A stretch of 13,779 bases of DNA from NCBI GenBank assembly GCA_937928295.1, contig CALEYY010000271.1:1-13779 (forward strand), in the 5' to 3' direction. Below, piece by piece: positions 6,907-12,647 of the stretch (the stretch's first letter is position 1; each line of letters starts with the position of its first letter). The translations under genes and the position numbers were made by a program. A model generated the notes under the pieces. The model saw only the letters and a list, made by a program, of their open reading frames with translations, was not told the DNA's origin and made no database searches. The stretch comes from an uncultured Moraxellaceae bacterium. Its GTDB lineage: Bacteria; Pseudomonadota; Gammaproteobacteria; Pseudomonadales; Moraxellaceae.

Positions 6907-7503
6907 TCAGTTGGGCCAAAGCACCTTCATACGGGCATCGCGGCCACAAGACAAGCGGTAGTACTGATAGCGAAAGCTGTTTTTCTTGTAGTAATCCTGA
7001 TGATAGTCCTCGGCTGGGTAGAACTGGCTGGCCGGCAAGATGCGCGTGGCGATCTGCTTCACGCCGCGAGTTTTGGCCAGTGCCGCCTTGCTTTCAGCAG
7101 CGATGCGCGCCTGCTCGGCATTGGCGGTGAAAATGGCCGGGCCGTATTGCTCGCCGCGATCACAGAACTGCCCGCCGGCATCGAGAAAGTCATGATGCCG
7201 CCAGAAGTAGCTGACCAGTTGCCCGTAGCTGACCACGCTGGGGTCGTATTGCACCTCTACCGCCTCCAGATGCCCGGTGGCACCGCTGGACACCTGGGCA
7301 TAGCTGGGCTGATCCACATGCCCGCCGGTATAGCCGGAGATGACTGCCTTCACGCCCTTGAGCTTTTCAAAGTCGGACTCGCTGCACCAGAAGCAGCCGC
7401 CGGCGAAGATGGCCGTTTCGGTTTTGCCGGCCGCTGCCTGTGTGGCCGCCTGTGTGAAAAGCGGAGCGACGCAAAGCAGGGCTGCCATCCAAAATGATTT
7501 CAT
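6907..7503 (-). CDS. msrA: Exported peptide methionine (S)-S-oxide reductase MsrA
   Basis: A protein of 198 residues. An N-terminal Sec signal peptide (MKSFWMAALLCVAPLFTQAA) precedes the MsrA domain, which carries the catalytic motif GCFWC (catalytic C37) and the family segments SGYTGGHVDQPSYAQV, GHLEAVEVQYDP and YHQDYY. MsrA reduces the S-epimer of methionine sulfoxide in proteins; export places it in the periplasm. A late cysteine (RLSCG) could be the resolving residue. I chose the ATG at 7503, with GAGAGG six bases upstream, rather than the TTG at 7509. It begins two bases after the msrB stop, so the two are translationally coupled and together can reduce both epimers. The reductant source for the periplasmic pair is not in the window. 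Confidence 0.94.
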   Translation of the reverse strand: MKSFWMAALLCVAPLFTQAATQAAAGKTETAIFAGGCFWCSESDFEKLKGVKAVISGYTGGHVDQPSYAQVSSGATGHLEAVEVQYDPSVVSYGQLVSYFWRHHDFLDAGGQFCDRGEQYGPAIFTANAEQARIAAESKAALAKTRGVKQIATRILPASQFYPAEDYHQDYYKKNSFRYQYYRLSCGRDARMKVLWPN

Positions 7504-7505
7504 GA

Positions 7506-8009
7506 TCAACCTCTCAGCGCAGGCAGGGCAGTGCCTTGCTCAATGAATTGCAGGGCCAGGCCGTTATTGCAGTAGCGCAGACCGGTCGGCTTCGGGCCAT
7601 CCTCGAATACATGACCTTGATGGCCGCCGCAGCGCGAGCAGTGATACTCCACGCGCGTCATGAAAAAGCTGCGATCTTCACGCTGGCCGACGGCATTCGG
7701 CAGTGCCTGAAAAAAGCTCGGCCAGCCGGTACCGCTGTCGAATTTTGCCGTGCTCTTGAACAAGGGCTGATAGCAGGCGGCACACACAAAGGTGCCGGCA
7801 TGCTTCTCGTAGTTGAGCTGGCTGGAGAAACGCGACTCGGTGACCTCCTGAAACAGCACATCCCAAGCGTCCCCGCTGACTTTCTTGCGCCAGAATGCCG
7901 GTGCCTGAATGAAGCCTTTGAGCTTGTCGGCGGATGCCGTGGCGGCGCTTGCTAGGCGAGTGGCCAACAGACCGGTCAGGCCGCCGAGCAGGAAATTTCG
8001 TCGATTCAT
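7506..8009 (-). CDS. msrB: Twin-arginine-exported peptide methionine (R)-S-oxide reductase MsrB
   Basis: A protein of 167 residues that opens with MNRRNFLLGGLTGLLATRLA, a twin-arginine signal followed by a hydrophobic core and an A-x-A-like cleavage region near 20-25. The mature part is an MsrB domain: two CxxC zinc pairs (C76/C79 in CAAC, C124/C127 in CSRC), FDSGTGWPSFF (90-100) and GGHQGHVFEDGP (128-139). The catalytic cysteine is C147 in RYCNNGLAL, where most MsrB proteins have RYCINS; the cysteine is kept but its surroundings differ. It reduces the R-epimer of methionine sulfoxide. Tat export implies folding, probably with zinc, before transport, whereas the coupled MsrA uses Sec. It is the first gene of the minus-strand run and is divergent from the AEC permease. 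Confidence 0.94.
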   Translation of the reverse strand: MNRRNFLLGGLTGLLATRLASAATASADKLKGFIQAPAFWRKKVSGDAWDVLFQEVTESRFSSQLNYEKHAGTFVCAACYQPLFKSTAKFDSGTGWPSFFQALPNAVGQREDRSFFMTRVEYHCSRCGGHQGHVFEDGPKPTGLRYCNNGLALQFIEQGTALPALRG

Positions 8010-8148
8010 GATGTTTTACGCTCTGAATGGCTGGGTTACATGCCTTAGACGATGCCAAACCTGAAACGCTACACCGAAGTGAGGATATTTTCCTGCCCCC
8101 CGAATCGGCTACCCTAGCGCCCTGCGAGAATCTTGTGCTGGAGTTGCG

Positions 8149-9048
8149 ATGAGTGCGCTGTTACTGCTGTCGGTCTGCCTGTTGCTGGGTGTGCTCATGC
8201 GTCGCTACGGTAACCCACCGGCCACGCTGGCCCCCAGCCTGAACTGGTGGGTGATTCAAATTGCCTTGCCGGCGATGGTGCTGGAGCTGATTCCCCGCCT
8301 GCATCTCGACCCCAATCTCTGGTATCTGGTGATTTCGCAGTGGCTGGTGTTCCTCGGCGCTTTCCTGATCTGTCGCTTCCTCGGTCGTCGCCTGGGCTGG
8401 TCAAACGGCCGTATCGGCGCCCTGACGCTGGTCTGCGGCCTCGGCAACACCTCATTCATGGGCTATCCCATGCTGGAGGCCCTGCGTGGTTCCGAGCAAC
8501 TGGCGCTGGGCGTCGTTGCCGATCAGCTTGGCTGCTTTGTCATGCTCAGCCTCGGTGGCGTGCTGGTTGGCGTGGTCTACGCCGGTCAGGCGGCCACGCC
8601 GGCAGCGGTGGTCAAACGCGTACTGCTGTTTCCGGCTTTTGTCTGCCTGATCATCGGCTTGCTGGTGGGGCAGCTGGGCGGCTGGCCATCCGAAGTGGAT
8701 AGCGTGCTGCACCGGTTGGCTCAGTCGCTGGCACCGCTGGCGCTGTTTTCGGTGGGCTTGCGCCTGAAGTTGCAGCTGGCGCGGCATCAGTGGCTGCCGG
8801 TGGGGGTCGCGCTGGGCTGGAAAATGGCCTTGGCCCCGGTGGTGATGTGGAGCCTGGGTTCTGCATTGGGGGTATCCGGGGCGATTCTGAGTGTTGCTGT
8901 GTTACAGGCCGCGATGGCTCCGATGATCTCGGCGGCGATTTTGGCTGAACAATTTCATTTGGAGCCGGAGCTGGCGAATGCGGTGCTCGGGATTGGCATT
9001 CTGTTGTCGCTGGTGACGGTGCCGCTGTGGAGTCTGGCGCTGCCTTGA
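8149..9048 (+). CDS. AEC-family transporter (auxin efflux carrier/malate permease type)
   Basis: A protein of 299 residues, the usual size for bacterial AEC permeases. It has about ten hydrophobic segments in two halves, split by a linker near residues 148-160. The first half carries PSLNWWVIQIALPAMVLELI and the conserved GLGNTSFMGYPMLEAL. The second half carries LAPLALFSVGLRL and AVLQAAMAPMISAAIL, matching the family's conserved N-P/S-x-P-type broken helices. Bacterial members export or import small organic anions such as malate or malonate; the substrate here is unknown. GGAG lies five bases before the ATG. The 139-base gap to msrB on the other strand must hold both promoters, but I see no clear -35/-10 pair for either. 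Confidence 0.88.
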   Translation: MSALLLLSVCLLLGVLMRRYGNPPATLAPSLNWWVIQIALPAMVLELIPRLHLDPNLWYLVISQWLVFLGAFLICRFLGRRLGWSNGRIGALTLVCGLGNTSFMGYPMLEALRGSEQLALGVVADQLGCFVMLSLGGVLVGVVYAGQAATPAAVVKRVLLFPAFVCLIIGLLVGQLGGWPSEVDSVLHRLAQSLAPLALFSVGLRLKLQLARHQWLPVGVALGWKMALAPVVMWSLGSALGVSGAILSVAVLQAAMAPMISAAILAEQFHLEPELANAVLGIGILLSLVTVPLWSLALP

Positions 9049-9111
9049 TCCGGCTGGCCGGGCGGTTGTGTCGTGTGCGCCTTTTTTCTGAGCAAACAGT
9101 CGCGCAGAGGC

Positions 9112-9140
9112 TTGACCGGTCACGGGGTCATCACTATGAT
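9112..9140 (+). promoter_or_regulatory. Sigma-70 promoter of tRNA-Asn
   Basis: A -35 box TTGACC (9112-9117) and a -10 box TATGAT (9135-9140) are separated by exactly 17 bases. Transcription would start near 9147, about nine bases before the mature tRNA. The GC-rich stretch after the -10 (CGCGTCC) fits a stringently controlled stable-RNA promoter. Confidence 0.85.
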
Positions 9141-9155
9141 TCGCGTCCTCACCGA

Positions 9156-9231
9156 TCCTCGATAGCTCAGTCGGTAGAGCAACGGACTGTTAATCCGTGG
9201 GTCACTGGTTCGAGTCCAGTTCGAGGAGCCA
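9156..9231 (+). tRNA. tRNA-Asn (anticodon GTT)
   Basis: A 76-base cloverleaf with encoded CCA. The acceptor stem TCCTCGA (9156-9162) pairs with TCGAGGA (9221-9227), followed by discriminator G and CCA. The D-arm contains AGCTCAGTCGGTAGAGC. The anticodon stem ACGGA/TCCGT holds loop CTGTTAA with anticodon GTT at 9189-9191. The T-arm contains CTGGTTCGAGTCCAG. The body closely matches enterobacterial tRNA-Asn. It is a single gene with its own promoter and terminator. Confidence 0.98.
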
Positions 9232-9243
9232 TATTGTGGTAAC

Positions 9244-9270
9244 AAAAAGCCCGCCTAGTGCGGGCTTTTT
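9244..9270. terminator. Bidirectional intrinsic terminator after tRNA-Asn
   Basis: AGCCCGC (9248-9254) pairs with GCGGGCT (9260-9266) around loop CTAGT, with A5 before and T5 after the stem. It ends the tRNA transcript on the plus strand and can also end the DUF445 gene, whose stop is at 9304, on the minus strand. Confidence 0.93.
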
Positions 9271-9303
9271 GCTGTCTGGGATTCAGTATCGCCTGTTGCC
9301 GTA

Positions 9304-10575
9304 TCAGGCAAAGCCGAGCAGCAGCTGTGCTGTGCCGGCGAGCAGACCGGTGACGGCACCGAGGACCAGCAGAATCCATTCATCCTGTTGAAAGGCCGGG
9401 CGCAGCAGACCCTGGAATTCAGCTGGCGTCATCTCTTTCATTTTGCCAGCCAGCAGCTCGGCTAGTGCGGCTGAGCGCTCGCGATTGAATTGCTTGTCGG
9501 CCAATGGCAGCAGGGCAAAAGCAGCTCCCTGGTCGGCAATGCGGGTCTTGAACTCGGAGTAGCCGGCAGCGCCCATCATGACCTGAGCACCGGTGCGCGC
9601 CAGCGGCGAGTCATCTACCAGCGTGCTGATGTGGCGCTTGATCAAGCGGCGCGCCCGATCGGAGTTTTCGCCGATCAGCATCTCGCTCATGAAACGGTGA
9701 ATGGTGAGGATTTCCTGCGAGCAGAGCTCGGCGAACTTGTCGGAAACGGCGGCTTGGCGGCGCAGGAACAGACCCTGAAAGCTGAACGGGCCGAGGCGCA
9801 CCGGGTCGAGCGGGCGGAAGACCATGGCCAGCGCCAGCCAGTTGGTGGCGAGGCCGAGCACGGCGGCGTAGAGCGGCAGCATGGCGTGCCAGGGCAGGAA
9901 GTAGAACAGCAGCATCTGCAGCAGGCCGAAGCCGAGGCCGATCCAGAAGCTGACATTGACGATGAAGCGGAACTCGGCGTCGCCGACTTCGCTGAACAGG
10001 CGCACCACCAGCGCGCGGTCGGCTTCGAGCTGGCGGCCGCACATCTCCTTCACATCCACCAGATTGTCGATGTCGTCGATGACAGCGTGAATCAGGCGCT
10101 GCATGACCTTCGGCAGATTGTTGCGAACATGCCGGTACACGCCCTTGCGCACCAGCGGCGGCAGGTTTTCCCAGAACACCGCATTGCGCTCTGTCATGGC
10201 CTCGTCGGTGTATTCCTCGATGCGCGAGCTGACATGCTGCGCCACATAGTTGCCGATTTTCTCCGGCTCCATCTGGCGCACGAAATCGCTGACCGAGCCC
10301 ATCTTGCTGATCGCGTTATCAACCACGATGTCGGACATTCGGCGCGCTCCGCGCGGGATGATGCCCTGCCAACCGAGCAGGTCGATATTGATGCCGAGCA
10401 GCTTGCGCAGGCGCGGCGTGCGGATGCCGATGTAGTCGATCGGATACAGCATCATCTTCACTGCCCACCAGACATGCACCCAGGTCACGATGGCGGCCAC
10501 GATGGGGATGCTGATGAAGCCCCAGAAATCGGGGCGGGCGGAGAGTTCCTGCCAGAAAGCGGCGAAGTCGATCAT
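9304..10575 (-). CDS. DUF445 family membrane protein
   Basis: A protein of 423 residues matching the DUF445 (YjiN/YheB-like) layout. An N-terminal helix (about 20-42) leads into a G.QGIIPRGARRMSDIVVD segment (69-86). Long amphipathic helical regions follow (about 90-200), then two hydrophobic helices at 208-255 containing NWLALAMVFRPLDP. The second helical region carries FQGLFLRRQAAVSDKFAEL, and a C-terminal helix is at about 398-421. The two copies of the G.G..R......F pattern suggest an internal duplication typical of the family. No biochemical function is established for it. It is read alone, with the tRNA terminator downstream and the TumA gene upstream on the same strand. The ATG at 10575 has only a weak Shine-Dalgarno sequence. 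Confidence 0.86.
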   Translation of the reverse strand: MIDFAAFWQELSARPDFWGFISIPIVAAIVTWVHVWWAVKMMLYPIDYIGIRTPRLRKLLGINIDLLGWQGIIPRGARRMSDIVVDNAISKMGSVSDFVRQMEPEKIGNYVAQHVSSRIEEYTDEAMTERNAVFWENLPPLVRKGVYRHVRNNLPKVMQRLIHAVIDDIDNLVDVKEMCGRQLEADRALVVRLFSEVGDAEFRFIVNVSFWIGLGFGLLQMLLFYFLPWHAMLPLYAAVLGLATNWLALAMVFRPLDPVRLGPFSFQGLFLRRQAAVSDKFAELCSQEILTIHRFMSEMLIGENSDRARRLIKRHISTLVDDSPLARTGAQVMMGAAGYSEFKTRIADQGAAFALLPLADKQFNRERSAALAELLAGKMKEMTPAEFQGLLRPAFQQDEWILLVLGAVTGLLAGTAQLLLGFA

Positions 10576-10661
10576 GTGAGGCTCTGTGACTTATTGGTCA
10601 TAAAGAGGCTAGCATTGCAGCGGCCGGCAGGATTGACTGAAAGCGCGAGGATGGTGGTCGT

Positions 10662-11027
10662 TCAGGCCACCTGCAGCTGGAAATCGACATGAATGGTCAG
10701 ATACGGAAAGCTGAGCTTGCCTTCGTCGCTGCGGTCGATGACGCCGGCGAGTGCCAGCAGCTGGGCATCGGCATGTACCGCCCGCACATCGCGGCCGGCC
10801 AGCCGGGCCAGCTCGCGCACACCCAGTTCACCCTTGCCACCCATGGCTTGCAGCAGTTCTAGGCGGCGGCCGCCCAGCGTCTTGAACATCAGTTCGGCAG
10901 ACGCAAAGCTGATGCGAGGTGTCTGCGGCACAGCATCTGCCCAAGCAACTGAGAAGTCGTCCAGCGCGCTATCCAGCGAGCGAATATCAAAGATCACGGT
11001 GCTGGAAATTCCACTGTTTGATGTCAT
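10662..11027 (-). CDS. TumA-type antitoxin / HVO_A0114-family DNA-binding protein
   Basis: A protein of 121 residues. The C-terminal half is a winged helix: RRLELLQAM (54-62), VRELARLAGRDVRAVHADAQ (70-89) as helix-turn-helix, LALAGVIDR, and a closing strand FPYLTIHVDF. The pattern of R.LAR..GRDV..VH.D followed by FPY..IHV.F marks the HVO_A0114 family of putative DNA-binding proteins, which act as TumA antitoxins next to TumE-type toxins. I chose the ATG at 11027 because GAGG lies nine bases upstream; earlier in-frame codons lie within the toxin gene. It overlaps the toxin gene by 41 bases, which is unusually long and implies coupled translation. It would neutralise TumE and probably repress the operon. 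The N-terminal 40 residues may be the toxin-binding part (inference). Confidence 0.82.
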   Translation of the reverse strand: MTSNSGISSTVIFDIRSLDSALDDFSVAWADAVPQTPRISFASAELMFKTLGGRRLELLQAMGGKGELGVRELARLAGRDVRAVHADAQLLALAGVIDRSDEGKLSFPYLTIHVDFQLQVA

Positions 11028-11292
11028 GAAGAAAGTCCTCGCGTAGCTGTTTGATGTTGGAGAAGTGGTAGGGCGTTTCGATCTGCCGCCAGTGTCGGTG
11101 ATCGCCTTTGCCGGCCTCGTTGTCATAGCGCAACACGCAGACATCATTCACCACATAGGCCAGCCGATATTTGTAGTGATGCTGGCTGCCACGCACAGGC
11201 GAAGGCAGTTGCCAGATCACTAAATCAACATGGCGCCCGATGGCCAAGATCAGTCGTTCGCGTAAAAGTAGTTTGGCCGCAATGTTGTTCAT
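10987..11292 (-). CDS. TumE-family (DUF6516) toxin of a toxin-antitoxin pair
   Basis: A protein of 101 residues. The signature segment RYDNEAGKGDHRHWRQ, followed by ETPYHF, is the conserved core of the TumE family (also called DUF6516), preceded by a strand-rich region (VDLVIWQLP, YKYRLAYVV). TumE is the toxin of a type II-like toxin-antitoxin system known from plasmid and chromosomal loci; I do not claim a target. The ATG at 11292 has an excellent ribosome binding site (GGAGGTG, eight bases away). The in-frame start at 11331 is rejected because it would run through that site. Toxin precedes antitoxin, the reverse of most type II loci, with the antitoxin gene starting inside the toxin gene. 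The histidine- and aspartate-rich core suggests an enzymatic toxin (inference). Confidence 0.85.
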   Translation of the reverse strand: MNNIAAKLLLRERLILAIGRHVDLVIWQLPSPVRGSQHHYKYRLAYVVNDVCVLRYDNEAGKGDHRHWRQIETPYHFSNIKQLREDFLHDIKQWNFQHRDL

Positions 11293-11297
11293 TGAAG

Positions 11298-11340
11298 CAA
11301 CACCTCCGTGTGTTGTCAATACGAGCAACAAAAAGTGTTA
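11298..11340 (-). promoter_or_regulatory. Cluster of GTGTT/AACAC half-sites over the TumE ribosome binding site
   Basis: Reading the plus strand, four related half-sites alternate in direction: CAACAC (11298-11303), GTGTTG (11310-11315), CAACA (11326-11330) and GTGTTA (11335-11340). The first two form a perfect 6-bp inverted repeat with a 6-base spacer that contains most of the Shine-Dalgarno complement (CTCC). This is the expected place for autoregulation by the TumA-type protein. No clean -35/-10 pair could be fixed on the minus strand. Confidence 0.5.
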
Positions 11341-11414
11341 CTCGGGCGGCATGCTATTTCAGCAGAGCATGTTGTAGTACAGCTTCTGCGTTTTCGCGAA
11401 CGGCCAGCCTGTTC

Positions 11415-12239
11415 TCAAGACGGCTTCAGCTTCCTGAACCACGCCGTGCGCTGCATCACATCCATGACGCCGGGCAGGAAACGCTTGCCGGCATAGAGCG
11501 CCCAGGCTTCCGGGCTGACCGGTACCACGGCGCGATTGCCGGTGATGGCGCTGACCACGGCCTCGGCGACATGCTCCGGGCCGTAATTGCGCTTCTGGTA
11601 GATCGCCACCAGCTTGTCCTGCGATTTGGCGGTGCTGCCGTGCATGCGCGTGGCGGCGACGATGTTGGTGTTGATGACGCCGGGGCAGATGGCGCTGACG
11701 CCGACGCCGTGCACGGCCATCTCCAGTCGCAGCGATTCGGTCAGCCCCATGACGGCGTGCTTGCTGGCGGAATAGGCCGACATGTCGGAGCCGGCGTAGT
11801 AGCCCGCGGCCGACGCGATATTGACAATATGGCCGCGCTTGTCTGCCGCCATGCGAGCGCCGAAAGCCTTGCAGCCATGCACCACGCCCATCAGGTTGAT
11901 GCCCATGACCCACTGCCAGTCTTCGATCGGCGTATCGAGGAATGGCCCGGCCGTGCCCACGCCGGCGTTGTTCACCAGCACATCGAGCGTGCCATGACGG
12001 GCGTGGACGCGCTCAGCCAGAGCTTGCATCGCCGCCCAGTCGGACACATCGACGACTTCCTGATCGACGCGCGTGCCTTTGGCGCTGAGCAGATCGGCAG
12101 TTTCCTGCAGCGCGACGGGGTTGCGGTCGCATAGCGTCAGGCTGGCCCCGAGCTGGCCGAGCAGCAGAGCGGTGGCGCGGCCGATGCCGGAGCCGGCTCC
12201 GGTGACGAGGGCGTGTTGATTGGCGAAGGTGTTGGGCAT
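11415..12239 (-). CDS. Short-chain dehydrogenase/reductase
   Basis: A protein of 274 residues with the classical SDR fold. The nucleotide-binding motif TGAGSGIG is at 13-20, the acidic residue D38 after strand 2 (LCDRN) suggests NAD preference, and NNAG is at 90-93. The catalytic N115, S143 (NIASAAG), Y156 and K160 (YSASK) are all present. The C-terminal extension beyond residue 190 forms the substrate lid and ends in AWFRKLKPS. Substrate cannot be read from sequence; members with this length and ending often act on medium- or long-chain hydroxy or keto compounds. The ATG at 12239 is preceded by AGAGA about eight bases upstream. A perfect inverted repeat lies about 30 bases before the start. 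The 122-base gap to tumE downstream shows no clear terminator. Confidence 0.93.
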   Translation of the reverse strand: MPNTFANQHALVTGAGSGIGRATALLLGQLGASLTLCDRNPVALQETADLLSAKGTRVDQEVVDVSDWAAMQALAERVHARHGTLDVLVNNAGVGTAGPFLDTPIEDWQWVMGINLMGVVHGCKAFGARMAADKRGHIVNIASAAGYYAGSDMSAYSASKHAVMGLTESLRLEMAVHGVGVSAICPGVINTNIVAATRMHGSTAKSQDKLVAIYQKRNYGPEHVAEAVVSAITGNRAVVPVSPEAWALYAGKRFLPGVMDVMQRTAWFRKLKPS

Positions 12240-12268
12240 GGCGGGTCTCTTTGGATGGGTAGATTCAG

Positions 12269-12292
12269 GGCATGGCTTGTGGCGTCCATGCC
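12269..12292. repeat. Perfect inverted repeat upstream of the SDR gene, candidate operator
   Basis: GGCATGG (12269-12275) and CCATGCC (12286-12292) form a perfect 7-bp inverted repeat with a 10-base spacer, 30 bases before the SDR start codon. No T run follows on either strand, so it is not an intrinsic terminator. The symmetry suits a dimeric repressor such as a TetR-type protein, but no such gene is in the window. Confidence 0.4.
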
Positions 12293-12305
12293 AGTTCCAT
12301 GAGAT

Positions 12306-12587
12306 TTATTGCCTCAGTTTTCGACGGGTTGCGTCACGACGAGCGGCAAATTCAGCCTCCACAGCTTCGGCGGAGATTAATTGGCCTGCATTGGCAGAGT
12401 CCAAGCCTGCTTGAACTTGGCGTTTGAACCACGCATCGTATTCGACAGCCGCTTGCTTACTGCTCACGAAGTCCCGCATGAACTCGCGTAGAAGCTGAGC
12501 GCCCGTGCGATCATTGGATTTGGCAGCCTCAGAGAATTGTGTTTTGAGGTCGTCATCGACACGAAATGTGAAAGTGGCTTCAGTCAT
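12306..12587 (-). CDS. Ribbon-helix-helix antitoxin-like protein without an adjacent toxin
   Basis: A protein of 93 residues. The N-terminal part (EATFTFRVDDDLKTQFSEAA, then a RTGAQLLREFMRDFV helix) is a ribbon-helix-helix DNA-binding fold of the RelB/CopG antitoxin kind. The C-terminal part (YDAWFKRQVQAGLDSANAG, then ISAEAVEAEFAARRD) is the toxin-wrapping tail of RelE/ParE antitoxins. Such a gene is normally followed at once by a RelE/ParE toxin, but here only 66 bases separate its stop from the SDR start, and neither holds a toxin remnant I can see. It is either a solitary antitoxin or has lost its toxin. I chose the ATG at 12587 because the conserved region starts there; an ATG at 12599 is also possible. 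A palindrome upstream may be its operator. Confidence 0.75.
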   Translation of the reverse strand: MTEATFTFRVDDDLKTQFSEAAKSNDRTGAQLLREFMRDFVSSKQAAVEYDAWFKRQVQAGLDSANAGQLISAEAVEAEFAARRDATRRKLRQ

Positions 12588-12599
12588 GTGCTTTCTCAT

Positions 12600-12627
12600 G
12601 TGTTACAAGATGAGTGCAAAATAACAC
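12600..12627. promoter_or_regulatory. Inverted repeat GTGTTA/TAACAC, candidate antitoxin operator
   Basis: GTGTTA (12600-12605) and TAACAC (12622-12627) are perfect inverted arms with a 16-base spacer, directly upstream of the ribbon-helix-helix gene and 21 bases before the divergent GST-like gene. Ribbon-helix-helix antitoxins typically repress their own promoter through such sites, and this one could also affect the GST-like gene. No convincing -35/-10 pair is visible. Confidence 0.4.
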
Positions 12628-12647
12628 AGCGTCCCAAGGACCTCCAC

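Noticed and set aside
7504..7509. TTG at 7509 as the msrA start.
   Set aside because: The ATG at 7503 has a good ribosome binding site at proper distance and gives a normal signal peptide; TTG would overlap the msrB stop and adds only two residues.
9156..9231. tRNA-Asn as an attachment site for the phage sequence in the window.
   Set aside because: No integrase gene and no duplicated tRNA 3' end are visible, and the phage-like pieces lie 8 kb away.
9490..10692. A 400-codon plus-strand open frame opposite the DUF445 gene.
   Set aside because: High GC keeps the antisense frame open. The protein is low-complexity, and the minus-strand product has clear membrane helices and family layout.
11350..11371. 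Inverted repeat CATGCT/AGCATG between tumE and the SDR gene as a terminator.
   Set aside because: Six-base stem with a 10-base loop and no T run on either strand; too weak to call.
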